The translations under genes and the position numbers were made by a program. Of a stretch of DNA of 18,814 bases, positions 1 through 7,973 are shown one piece after another. The number at the start of each line of letters is the position of its first letter. Positions within the stretch are counted from its first letter, which is position 1. The DNA is from Candidatus Nanosynbacter colneyensis (GTDB lineage Bacteria; Patescibacteriota; Saccharimonadia; Saccharimonadales; Saccharimonadaceae): contig JANDWE010000164.1 in the NCBI GenBank assembly GCA_024330325.1, forward strand, positions 1 to 18,814. The letters are read 5' to 3'. The notes below the pieces were generated by a model. It ran no database searches, was not told where the DNA came from, and worked only from the letters and a program-made list of their open reading frames with translations.

Positions 1-499
1 ACTGCAGATATTCAACTTTTTGACGAGCTTTTGGGTTTGCTTTGGCTTCTTTTTGAAGTTGAGGCAGGCGTTTTTCAAGAGTTTGCAAATCAGCCAGAAT
101 CAGCTCAGTATTGATAATGTCAATATCCTTTTTTGGGTCAATCGGTGCTTCGTCATGGCGCAGAATCTTTGAATTCTCAAATGCACGAACAACGTGGACA
201 ATCGCGTCACACTCTCTGATGTTGTGAAGAAACTTATTGCCCAAACCTTCACCTTTGGAGGCGCCAGCAACCAGCCCAGCGATATCGACGAAAGTGACGG
301 TGGCTGGAATAATTTTTTGCGCGTGATAAAGATCGGCTAAAATTTGCAGGCGATCATCTGGTACGGGAACAATTCCTGTGTTCGGCTCAATCGTCGCAAA
401 CGGATAATTAGCCGCCAAAATATCATTATTTGTTAAAGCGTTAAAAAGTGTCGATTTGCCGACATTTGGTAAACCAACGATTCCAATAGATAAACTCAT
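1..499 (-). CDS. ychF: Ribosome-binding GTPase/ATPase YchF, N-terminal part (cut by window edge)
   Basis: Translated from the minus strand, the first 166 codons are visible and the rest lies beyond the window. The G domain of the Obg-family protein YchF/OLA1 is clear: a P-loop GLPNVGKS at residues 9-16, the family-typical [10 protein letters not shown] at 31-40, and a switch II DIAGLV at 72-77 followed by [12 protein letters not shown]. YchF is a conserved cytosolic, ribosome-associated P-loop NTPase that prefers ATP and is linked to translation and stress. A coiled-coil region appears to begin near the truncated end (residues about 135-165, rich in Leu, Glu and Lys). The start is ATG at 499-497. 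An extended -10 lies only 6 nt upstream and there is no Shine-Dalgarno site, so the mRNA is probably leaderless. The gene is divergent from the surface-protein gene at 544. Identification is secure; only the 3' extent is unseen. Confidence 0.95.
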   Translation of the reverse strand, partial: MSLSIGIVGLPNVGKSTLFNALTNNDILAANYPFATIEPNTGIVPVPDDRLQILADLYHAQKIIPATVTFVDIAGLVAGASKGEGLGNKFLHNIRECDAIVHVVRAFENSKILRHDEAPIDPKKDIDIINTELILADLQTLEKRLPQLQKEAKANPKARQKVEYLQ

Positions 500-505
500 A
501 TATTT

Positions 506-514
506 ATTATATCA
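506..514 (-). promoter_or_regulatory. Extended -10 promoter of ychF
   Basis: On the minus strand this reads TGATATAAT, an exact TGN-TATAAT extended -10. Six nucleotides separate it from the ychF ATG, which puts the expected transcription start at or next to the start codon. No good -35 is seen. It is a perfect inverted copy of the extended -10 of the divergent gene at 528-536. Confidence 0.7.
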
Positions 515-527
515 TCTGCGTAATCTT

Positions 528-536
528 TGATATAAT
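528..536 (+). promoter_or_regulatory. Extended -10 promoter of the large surface-protein gene
   Basis: TGATATAAT matches the extended -10 consensus exactly. Seven nucleotides separate the hexamer from the ATG at 544, so the transcript should begin at or within a base or two of the start codon. The place where its -35 would fall (about 508-513) overlaps the opposing ychF -10. Confidence 0.7.
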
Positions 537-543
537 TATAAGC

Positions 544-3480
544 ATGAGAAGAAAATACTCATTGCCTAAGGTGGGCATGCTGGCAATAATAGTGGCTTTA
601 GTTATTTCGGTAACGGCTTTTTTTATCTATACGTACGCGGCGCCAAGCTCGCCAAATTGGACTTTATGGGGTGAATCTTGGGTAACTAAGAATTTTAATC
701 CGGCAGACACTGAAAATTACGGCTCTGATTGGAAGAGTGGGCCGAATAGATTAAGGAACGTAAAGCCTGGTGATACTGTCGACTGGTGGCACGGTATTCG
801 TGTTCAGAATGGTCCTACGGATGATGTTGTAGTTGGTGTTCAACAAGACGTTTTTGACCTAAGAACGAATCAGCCGATAGATAGCGATACGAGCTTAAAC
901 GGGCGAGGCGCTTGGCATAGTGAACGTTCTGCAAAATTTGAGAATAAATCTAAATGGAGCGATTATGCTTGGATTCGTAAATATAACCCAGCGGATTATC
1001 TCACTACCTCTATGGAGGCGCTGAATGGTAAATCTCGATTGGAAGATCTTCATGGCGAGCTTGGAGAAAAAAAATTTATGTATACGCGAGTCATCAAGAA
1101 AGAGGATATGGGAAAGCGCATTTGTCAGCGAGTTTATTGGAGTAAGGGGAGTGCTCGATCAACTGCTGGTTGGACATATTCGTCTTATGCTTGTGCTGAG
1201 GTGCCATATGATTATGATGTCGAACCTTCGGTGAACGTCAATTCAGATTACATTAACGCAGAAAGCGCTACTAGTGTTGATGGTATAAATGCTGGTTTAA
1301 GTAATAAAGGACCAGCTAAAACACAAGGCTCTTCGTATGCACTTGCTAGGTTTATTTCTCGGGACACAGAAGTTTCGAGTATGGATGGAACATCAATTTC
1401 ATTAGCAAGCGGAACGACTCATGATTGGTCGTGTGCGGTTGTGCGATTGATAAAAGAGCAACATAGGGAACTGAATATTGACGGTAGTACATGTAAAGAG
1501 ATTATCGGCAATGGTGGAAATAACCAACTTAATGTTGGATTAACGACAATTGCGACTAATGCTACCGATACGCTTGGAGGTGTGAAATTGAATTCCAATG
1601 ATAGTTTATGCTATGTTGCGATGGTCAGTGGTTATAATGGTCTGGTTTCTTCGACAGATTTTAGGTATGCGATTAAGTGTGTCAAAACTTCAAAGAGGCC
1701 AAAAGTCCAGGTTTGGGGTGGAGATATAAAAACAGATAAAGATGTAATTACCAGCACGACATCTAATACTATAATTGGACCAGATAGTCAGACTATTGTA
1801 GATAAACCTACGATGCAATCAATGGGACTATGGGGTACAGGTTTAGATAGAAACGGTAATATTCTTAAAGGAGATAAGGTTGTTAATTCTAGTAATTATG
1901 GATACAAAGACGGTGATAAGCCGGATGAACATTGGTCAATAATTTGTTCGGAAGATTCATACGGAGGTAATGGCAATCAGAGGGCGTATAATAAATCCAC
2001 CAATGCAGCTGAAGATCTGCCAAATTGCCGAGGCAATGCGAATAATCTAACTAATGAATATGAAGCGAGAACTGCTGTAACGACTTGGTGGCGTGATGGA
2101 AGCGGACTTCATCAAAGTGAGGGTTTTGTTCCGTGTGATGCTATAGCTGATAAAAACTTGGTAGGAAAGTCTCCCATTATTCCGGGTAGTCCATATTGTC
2201 ATCAGGGTGTTTGGAATGATGTTCCAAATGCAAAGTGGATTAGTATTAATAGTTATGGACGTCATACTCATTCAAGTGATAAACCAGACTCATCCATAAA
2301 AAAATGTCTTTTTGTTACTGATTCGAAGATGTTGGAGTGCGGAAATACTTATGTTTTTAGGTTAAAAAATGTTGAATTGAAAGAGTTAAAAAATGCTAAA
2401 AAATTGAGTATTAATTTTGCTGGTGCTGCCGATAATTATGTCAGAGTAAAAATAAACGGCTATGAAATGGATACCGTAGGAAATGCAGGAGGCACGTCTA
2501 GTGGTGTACAGCATCAAGGTTGGGCGCTTCCAGGGTTTACGTCTGGTTCTCGATTTACTGCCGAAATGAAACCAGGTACTGTTTTGTATGGAGATGGAAA
2601 TGTGATTGATATTTACGTTAAGTCCAACCCGTCTCATATGGGTTTGGTGATTAGTGACATATCATTATCTTACACCATGGATCGTACTTATCAGAATATG
2701 TATGGCTCTTGGGGTGAATATGGAATTATTGCCAATGGTGAGGCTGAATCAGCTTCAGGAGCTGGATTGTCATCATCATTTAATGGTCGCTCGGGTGTAA
2801 ATCCACGCGATTATAACAAATTAACTTTCGCTAATACTCCAAAGTTTGGTAATTTCAGTAGCGCCAGTTCAGTCCCAGATAATTTTACGTTACCGTCGGT
2901 TGGTGGCACGAGAGGCAATATTTCTGGCAATGTAGATGTGAATAGTCTAGCTTCGGGTGAATATAACGCTGGAAACGTAACCTTAACGGGGTCAAAATTA
3001 AGCGTAGGCAAGAGTATAGTCATAAAGTCCTCGGGCGTAGTTAGGATTTCGGGTGATTTGCTATACACAGACACGAATGATGTGCGCCAATTGTCACAAC
3101 TAATTGTCTACGCGAAAAATATTGTTATAGAGCCTTCGGTTGGGGAAGTGAATGCTTGGTTGATTACTCAGAAAGACGGATATGTTAGTACTTGTGGCGT
3201 AGTGATTAATACCGGAAGTTGGCTGAGTGGTGTTTCTGATGCTTCTTGTGGCAAGCAATTGAAAATCAACGGACCAATTAAAACTGGACACTTGTTCTTG
3301 CGGCGAACATACGGTGGAAAGCATGCTTCGTCTGCAAAGAATGATCCGAATATGCACCCTGGAACTCCAGCAGAAATCATCAATTTGAGGGCTGACACTT
3401 ATATTTGGGCTTACAATAATTATCGAAACACTGGCGCGATCAGTACGATGAATGTTCGCGAATTGCCGCCAAGATATTAA
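544..3480 (+). CDS. Large membrane-anchored, Cys-rich surface protein next to the pilus operon (putative adhesin)
   Basis: This 978-aa protein has a basic N-terminus and one hydrophobic segment at about residues 10-32, with no obvious peptidase site, so it is probably a signal-anchored protein with a very large extracytoplasmic part. That part has 14 cysteines (e.g. C194, C217, C297, C317, C356, C379, C884, C902). Two Trp-Gly stretches, KVQVWGGD near 387-394 and GSWGEYGII near 721-729, look like boundaries between repeated modules. Residues about 790-840 are a Gly/Val/Ser-rich alternating stretch that could be beta-solenoid (bactofilin-like). It ends in RELPPRY, an ending I associate with large secreted proteins of Saccharibacteria; this is recollection, not a search. 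It is transcribed in the same direction as pilM, 44 nt upstream, but pilM has its own promoter. A role as pilus-associated or host-binding adhesin is inferred from location and topology. No enzymatic motif is recognised. Confidence 0.8.
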   Translation: MRRKYSLPKVGMLAIIVALVISVTAFFIYTYAAPSSPNWTLWGESWVTKNFNPADTENYGSDWKSGPNRLRNVKPGDTVDWWHGIRVQNGPTDDVVVGVQQDVFDLRTNQPIDSDTSLNGRGAWHSERSAKFENKSKWSDYAWIRKYNPADYLTTSMEALNGKSRLEDLHGELGEKKFMYTRVIKKEDMGKRICQRVYWSKGSARSTAGWTYSSYACAEVPYDYDVEPSVNVNSDYINAESATSVDGINAGLSNKGPAKTQGSSYALARFISRDTEVSSMDGTSISLASGTTHDWSCAVVRLIKEQHRELNIDGSTCKEIIGNGGNNQLNVGLTTIATNATDTLGGVKLNSNDSLCYVAMVSGYNGLVSSTDFRYAIKCVKTSKRPKVQVWGGDIKTDKDVITSTTSNTIIGPDSQTIVDKPTMQSMGLWGTGLDRNGNILKGDKVVNSSNYGYKDGDKPDEHWSIICSEDSYGGNGNQRAYNKSTNAAEDLPNCRGNANNLTNEYEARTAVTTWWRDGSGLHQSEGFVPCDAIADKNLVGKSPIIPGSPYCHQGVWNDVPNAKWISINSYGRHTHSSDKPDSSIKKCLFVTDSKMLECGNTYVFRLKNVELKELKNAKKLSINFAGAADNYVRVKINGYEMDTVGNAGGTSSGVQHQGWALPGFTSGSRFTAEMKPGTVLYGDGNVIDIYVKSNPSHMGLVISDISLSYTMDRTYQNMYGSWGEYGIIANGEAESASGAGLSSSFNGRSGVNPRDYNKLTFANTPKFGNFSSASSVPDNFTLPSVGGTRGNISGNVDVNSLASGEYNAGNVTLTGSKLSVGKSIVIKSSGVVRISGDLLYTDTNDVRQLSQLIVYAKNIVIEPSVGEVNAWLITQKDGYVSTCGVVINTGSWLSGVSDASCGKQLKINGPIKTGHLFLRRTYGGKHASSAKNDPNMHPGTPAEIINLRADTYIWAYNNYRNTGAISTMNVRELPPRY

Positions 3481-3483
3481 AAG

Positions 3484-3513
3484 TTTGCAAATTAAAACGC
3501 TAATGTATATAAT
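3484..3513 (+). promoter_or_regulatory. Promoter of the pilM-pilC operon (-35/-10)
   Basis: A -35-like TTGCAA (3484-3489) and a perfect TATAAT (3508-3513) are separated by 18 nt. The ATG of pilM follows 11 nt after the -10, so the leader would be only about 3-5 nt and no Shine-Dalgarno site is present. Confidence 0.65.
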
Positions 3514-3524
3514 TACTATTAGTT

Positions 3525-4571
3525 ATGAAATTAGCAAAAGGGTTGGGCGAATTCTTCGGACTGGACATCGATACGAATGCGGTGCGGGTGGTTCAATTGT
3601 CTCGTACTGGCACGGGATGGAGTTTATCGCATTACGGTTATACGCCAGTTGATTCTAAGATAGCGGGGGGTGATTCTCCAGAGGCTAAGCGACGCTTGGG
3701 CGAGGCTATTATGACTGCTGTTGGTCAAGCTGGAATTAAAACCTCTAATGTAGCTGTTGGGTTGCCGTCAAATAAGACGTTTTCTACTATTATTGATGTG
3801 CCGAAAGTTCCTGAGCAAGAACTAAGGGCAATGATGAAGTATCAAATTGACCAATATATTCCAATGTCTTTGGATGAGGCAGAAGTTGACTGGGCTTTAT
3901 TGGGTGACAGTTTGCATGCTCAGAATCAGTATGAGATTCTGCTGACAAGTACAGCAAAGTCTTATGCGGAAGAGCGTCTGGAATTAGTTGAAAATCTCGG
4001 CTTTAATGTGATTGCTGAAGAGCCAAACGCTATTGCTATGGTTCGCTCTTTATCAGCTACCGATTCTCAGGATGCACGTTTGATTATCAATATGGGCGAA
4101 AATTCAACGGATTTGGCGGTTGTCTATAATGGAGCGCCGCGACTTATTCGTATGATCCCAACTGGACTTTCGTCTTTGGTTCGATCGGCGGTTCAGAATC
4201 TTAGCGTCCAGGAAGATCAAGCTCGTCAATTTATTTTGAAATTTGGTTTGGCGCCGGATAAATTGGATGGTCAAGTGCTAAGGGCGATTGATTCAACTCT
4301 CGACAATTTTTCTTCAGAGCTAGTAAAATCTATAAAGTTTTTCCAAACTCGATATCCAAGCGTAGCAGTTTCTGGAATTTTGTTATCAGGGTTTGGCTCG
4401 GCTATTCCGCAACTTGATGGATATGTGATGAACAAAACCGGAGTCCAGTCAATTACTGCAGATCCGTGGCAGCGCGTTCAAGTTTCTCAGTCGGATCAAC
4501 AGCAATTGGCGCCGATTGCTTCAGAATTTGCTATTGCCGTAGGGTTGGCACAAAGGAGTAATATATCATGA
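3525..4571 (+). CDS. pilM: Type IV pilus assembly protein PilM
   Basis: This 348-aa protein has the actin-like (FtsA/PilM) ATPase fold signature. An N-terminal phosphate loop region GLDIDTNAVRVVQL lies at about 12-25, a second nucleotide-binding strand INMGENSTDLAVV at about 188-200, and an adenosine-type LLSGFGSAIP at about 286-295. The length is typical of PilM. It has no signal peptide or membrane segment and is cytoplasmic. PilM polymerises or rings below the membrane and binds the N-terminal INLLP-type motif of PilN, which is encoded by the next gene with an ATGA overlap (4568-4571). It contains no cysteine. It is the first gene of the core pilus operon. The start at 3525 is supported by the adjacent promoter and by the conserved N-terminus. 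Confidence 0.95.
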   Translation: MKLAKGLGEFFGLDIDTNAVRVVQLSRTGTGWSLSHYGYTPVDSKIAGGDSPEAKRRLGEAIMTAVGQAGIKTSNVAVGLPSNKTFSTIIDVPKVPEQELRAMMKYQIDQYIPMSLDEAEVDWALLGDSLHAQNQYEILLTSTAKSYAEERLELVENLGFNVIAEEPNAIAMVRSLSATDSQDARLIINMGENSTDLAVVYNGAPRLIRMIPTGLSSLVRSAVQNLSVQEDQARQFILKFGLAPDKLDGQVLRAIDSTLDNFSSELVKSIKFFQTRYPSVAVSGILLSGFGSAIPQLDGYVMNKTGVQSITADPWQRVQVSQSDQQQLAPIASEFAIAVGLAQRSNIS

Positions 4572-5293
4572 TTGAGATAAATCTTCTCCCAAACGTTAAG
4601 CGCGAGCTATTGAAGACTCGGGCTATGCGCAATCGGGTTATTTCAATATCGTTTTTGGTGGGCGGTGCTTCGATTGCGGCAGTAGTTGTTTTGGCGTTGA
4701 TTTTGGGCAGCCAAATTGCAGCCGAGGCGGTCCAGAACGGAGTTATTAAAGATAGAAACGATAAATTGATGGCGGTCGAAGATCTCAATAAGGTTGTAAC
4801 GATTCAAAATCAATTGACAAAGATCAATGAGCAACATTCTAGAAAGAAGATTAATTCAAGGATCTTTGATGTTGTAACGGCGGTTAATCCAGTTGCACCA
4901 AATAATGTTAGCTTTTCGGATATAAAAGTCAATCCTGGGTCAAAAACTATTACTCTGGAGGGTAGCGCGGTTAATGGCTATAGTGCGTTAGAGACCTTAA
5001 AGAAAACCATCTTGAATACGAAGGTTCAGACTACTGACGGCGATAAAAGTTCCGAGGTTAGTCTAACTAAGGAGATAAAAGATGGCGATACTAGTTTTGG
5101 GGAGAACTCAGAAGGTAAAAAAGTGTTGCAATTCTCGTTCTCGTTTGAATACGCAGAAGAATTACTAGCGCCTGCAAATAATGGCACAGTTTCCGTATTG
5201 ACGCCGACTGGTAAGGTTGATGTGACGGATTCACGTCAGGGAATTCCGGATAGCTTGTTTAAGAGTAACTCAAAAAAACAGGAGAAGAAATAA
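4568..5293 (+). CDS. pilN: PilN-like type IV pilus alignment protein
   Basis: This 241-aa protein begins MIEINLLP, the classical PilN motif that docks in PilM. One transmembrane helix follows at about 25-49, then a coiled-coil segment (about 52-95), then an extracytoplasmic ferredoxin-like domain expected of PilN/PilO. In the PilMNO(P) complex it links cytoplasmic PilM to the membrane-spanning assembly machine. The start overlaps the pilM stop by 4 nt, and a Shine-Dalgarno AAAGGAG lies at about 4552-4558. The C-terminal ~25 residues are Lys/Ser-rich and probably disordered. There is no cysteine. Sequence conservation in this family is low outside the first 10 residues, but motif, topology and position agree. 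Confidence 0.9.
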   Translation: MIEINLLPNVKRELLKTRAMRNRVISISFLVGGASIAAVVVLALILGSQIAAEAVQNGVIKDRNDKLMAVEDLNKVVTIQNQLTKINEQHSRKKINSRIFDVVTAVNPVAPNNVSFSDIKVNPGSKTITLEGSAVNGYSALETLKKTILNTKVQTTDGDKSSEVSLTKEIKDGDTSFGENSEGKKVLQFSFSFEYAEELLAPANNGTVSVLTPTGKVDVTDSRQGIPDSLFKSNSKKQEKK

Positions 5294-5961
5294 TGGCGAC
5301 TGATAATAAAGAAGTTGCAATACGCAAGCGTCAACAGATTGACTCATCAAAAAAGACTATGTTTATTTTTGTGGCTTCTGCGGCATTTTTGGCGGGAATT
5401 GCGCTTGTTGTGAGCATATTTTTGGTGCAGCAAATTGTATTTCATTCGAAGATTCTTCTGGAGAAGCAAAATACGATTTCTCGTCTAGATAAAAATTTAT
5501 CATCAGTTGATGAATTAAAGAAGAATATCCGAGTTTTGGATACGAATACTGCCCTTAATTCTATAAAATCAAGCAGCGAAAGTAATGCTCTTCAGACGGT
5601 ACTGGACGCATTGCCAGATAATGCGAATGCCGACGCTCTTGGTGCTTCATTGAAGAACAAATTTATTGACACGGCTACCGGTGTGACTATTCAAAATCTG
5701 ACCGTTGCTCAATCTGGATCTGATAGTGAAAGCTCTGAGTCAACGTCTGAAAATGCCATATCATTTACTATGGAAGTGAGCGGTCCGGCTGAAAAATTGA
5801 AAGAATTGTTAACTAAGTTAGAGGCGTCTATTCGAGTCATTGACCTAAAGACCGTGGAAATCCAGCGAAATGAGGATAGATTGAGCTTGGTGGTTCGAGG
5901 TGTTGCTTATTACGAGCCAGCACAAACAATACAATTAGAGAATAAGGTGGTTAAGCCATGA
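5293..5961 (+). CDS. pilO: PilO-like type IV pilus alignment protein
   Basis: This 222-aa bitopic protein has a basic N-terminus, a transmembrane helix at about 22-48, a coiled-coil segment at about 52-80 and a small C-terminal domain. That is the PilO layout, and it sits in the PilO slot directly after pilN, overlapping its stop codon by one base. A Shine-Dalgarno AGGAG precedes the ATG. A low-complexity Ser/Glu stretch at about 140-152 probably forms a loop. The predicted role is heterodimerisation with PilN in the inner alignment complex. The assignment is by position and topology; there is no diagnostic motif, so the symbol is provisional. It contains no cysteine. Confidence 0.75.
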   Translation: MATDNKEVAIRKRQQIDSSKKTMFIFVASAAFLAGIALVVSIFLVQQIVFHSKILLEKQNTISRLDKNLSSVDELKKNIRVLDTNTALNSIKSSSESNALQTVLDALPDNANADALGASLKNKFIDTATGVTIQNLTVAQSGSDSESSESTSENAISFTMEVSGPAEKLKELLTKLEASIRVIDLKTVEIQRNEDRLSLVVRGVAYYEPAQTIQLENKVVKP

Positions 5962-6188
5962 AGAAAACAGATATAGCAATGGTAGTATTGATCGCGGGTG
6001 TGGGTGTAGCAATCGGCTATATTGTCGCTTCTAACATCTCGTTCTTAAAAGTCCCAGAATCTGGCACAAAAGTACAGACTATTCGAGAAATATCACCTGA
6101 CGTCGAAAAACCAAACCCAGCGATTTTTAATAATAATGCGATAAATCCAACTGTTGAAATATTCGTAGGTCAAGATGCAGCCAAATAG
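5958..6188 (+). CDS. Small single-pass membrane protein in the PilP position of the pilus operon
   Basis: This 76-aa protein has one transmembrane helix (about 6-25) and a short polar tail rich in Asn, Pro, Glu and Asp. It overlaps the preceding stop codon through ATGA (5958-5961) and has a Shine-Dalgarno AAGGTGG upstream, so it is clearly a translated member of the operon. The position between the pilO-like gene and pilB is where pilP would be in diderm bacteria. It has no lipobox and no recognisable PilP HR domain, and no PilQ secretin is present, so it is not a true PilP. It may be a small accessory subunit of the alignment complex. Function unknown. Confidence 0.75.
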   Translation: MKKTDIAMVVLIAGVGVAIGYIVASNISFLKVPESGTKVQTIREISPDVEKPNPAIFNNNAINPTVEIFVGQDAAK

Positions 6189-6201
6189 AGAAGGGGTGTA
6201 A

Positions 6202-7962
6202 ATGGCTTTACTGACGGACGACATCCAAGATAAGTTGATCGAGCTGCTCGTAAACGAGGGGCTTATTGAGAAGTCTGTCATTGATGATGCCTTAAAGCGC
6301 GCCTCTGAGAGTGGCAAGCCGTTATTTAGTTTGCTTAGCGAAGAGGGACTACTTGACAATGAACTATTAGTTCATGGTGTGGCTCAAGTTTCGGGCGTGC
6401 CGTATGTCAATCTGTCGAATAGCGTTATTAGTCAGGATATTTTATCGCTATTGCCGTCCGATGTTGCTGAGAGATTTATGGCTGTGCCGCTAGCCGAGGT
6501 TCAGAATAGACTAGCGGTAGCGATGATCGACGCGAATAATGTTCAAGCGGTGGACTATTTGTCGAATCGCATCCAGCGTCCGATAAAAGTATTCATGGCT
6601 TCGGAAGAGAGTGTCCGCCATGTCTTGGATCAATATAAGACTGACTTGTCATCTGTTAATGTGGCTGCACAGGCTTCGCAGGAAGAGTCTTTGTCGGAAG
6701 CCGGCAATATCAAAACAATTGTTCAAGATTCACCAATATCACGAGCGTTATCGACAATTTTGGAGTATGCGGTAAAGAGTCACGCGTCCGACGTTCATAT
6801 TGAGCCATTAGAGAAGGCTTTGAAGATTCGTTGTCGTGTTGATGGTGTTTTGCGTGAGATTATGCAGCTCCCAAAGAGCATTGAGCCGGCGTTAGTCAGT
6901 CGTATTAAGATTCTTTCCAATCTGAAAATTGACGAGCATCGCATTCCTCAGGACGGTCAATTCGCGGTTAACGTTGCAGGCAAAGAAGTTGATCTTCGTA
7001 TTGCTATTTCTCCAGTTGTCTGGGGTGAACAAGTGGTTATTCGTCTGCTTGATAAGAGTGGAAGTTCTTTTAATCTGGAAGATATGGGCTATGCTGGGCG
7101 CGCGTTAAGGACGATTCGTAAAGGAATTAAGCGACCAAATGGAATGATTTTGACATCGGGTCCAACTGGTTCTGGTAAGTCAACGAGTTTATATGCGTTG
7201 ATCAAGGAGATTAAGGATGACACTGTAAATATCGTGACGCTTGAGGATCCGGTTGAGTATAAGATGGATGGCGTCAATCAGATTCAGGTGAACGCGGAAG
7301 TTGGCTTGACGTTTGCTTCTGGGCTGCGCTCAATTTTGCGTCAAGACCCAGACATTGTGATGGTTGGTGAGATTCGCGATAATGAAACAGCAAATTTGGC
7401 TATTCAGGCAGCCTTAACGGGACACTTGGTTTTCTCGACACTTCACACAAATTCCGCTGCTGGTGTGTTGCCGCGTTTGTTGGATATGGGAATCGAGCCG
7501 TTTCTTATTGCCAGTACAGTTAACACAATCATCGGTCAGCGTTTGGTGAGGCGAGTGGCACGTCGTCGGGATATTTATCAATCATCACCACTGGAAACGC
7601 AGGCAATTCGCGAGGCGGTTGGTGGATTATTGCCGCAAACAAGGGAGCAGGTCGCTCAATACGCGCAAGATCTGGGATATGAAAGTTTGCCACTAGCGAC
7701 ACAGACGTCGTTTGCCTTGGCAAAAGGAAAAGATACGCCGCAAACTCCTCGCGGTTATGCTGGGCGAGCTGGTTTGTATGAGGTCATGGATATTACTGAA
7801 GAGATTCAGAATTTAATTGTTAAGCGCGCGACCTCAGCGGAAATCCAGCGAATGGCAATTCAACAAGGTATGATTACGATGCGTCAAGATGGTTATTTGA
7901 AGGCGTTGAACGGAATAACGACAATAGAAGAAGTTAATAGGGTAGCGGCGGATACCGCGTAA
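6202..7962 (+). CDS. pilB: Type IV pilus extension ATPase PilB
   Basis: This 586-aa GspE-superfamily hexameric ATPase has an N-terminal MshEN/GspE_N domain (about 1-150) and a C-terminal RecA-like motor. The Walker A is GPTGSGKST at 320-328, the Walker B region DIVMVGEIRD at 384-393, and the His box TGHLVFSTLHTN follows. It powers pilin polymerisation on the cytoplasmic face with PilC. Unlike many PilB/GspE proteins, it lacks the zinc-binding tetracysteine: where the CxxC pairs usually follow QRLVRR, it reads QRLVRRVARRRDIY, and the only Cys of the protein is in the N-terminal half of the motor (KIRCRVDG). The insertion that normally carries these cysteines is still present and rich in Gln and Ala. 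The Shine-Dalgarno GAAGGGG lies just upstream of the ATG. It is followed 11 nt later by pilT. Confidence 0.96.
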   Translation: MALLTDDIQDKLIELLVNEGLIEKSVIDDALKRASESGKPLFSLLSEEGLLDNELLVHGVAQVSGVPYVNLSNSVISQDILSLLPSDVAERFMAVPLAEVQNRLAVAMIDANNVQAVDYLSNRIQRPIKVFMASEESVRHVLDQYKTDLSSVNVAAQASQEESLSEAGNIKTIVQDSPISRALSTILEYAVKSHASDVHIEPLEKALKIRCRVDGVLREIMQLPKSIEPALVSRIKILSNLKIDEHRIPQDGQFAVNVAGKEVDLRIAISPVVWGEQVVIRLLDKSGSSFNLEDMGYAGRALRTIRKGIKRPNGMILTSGPTGSGKSTSLYALIKEIKDDTVNIVTLEDPVEYKMDGVNQIQVNAEVGLTFASGLRSILRQDPDIVMVGEIRDNETANLAIQAALTGHLVFSTLHTNSAAGVLPRLLDMGIEPFLIASTVNTIIGQRLVRRVARRRDIYQSSPLETQAIREAVGGLLPQTREQVAQYAQDLGYESLPLATQTSFALAKGKDTPQTPRGYAGRAGLYEVMDITEEIQNLIVKRATSAEIQRMAIQQGMITMRQDGYLKALNGITTIEEVNRVAADTA

Positions 7963-7973
7963 AAGGAGGAAAC

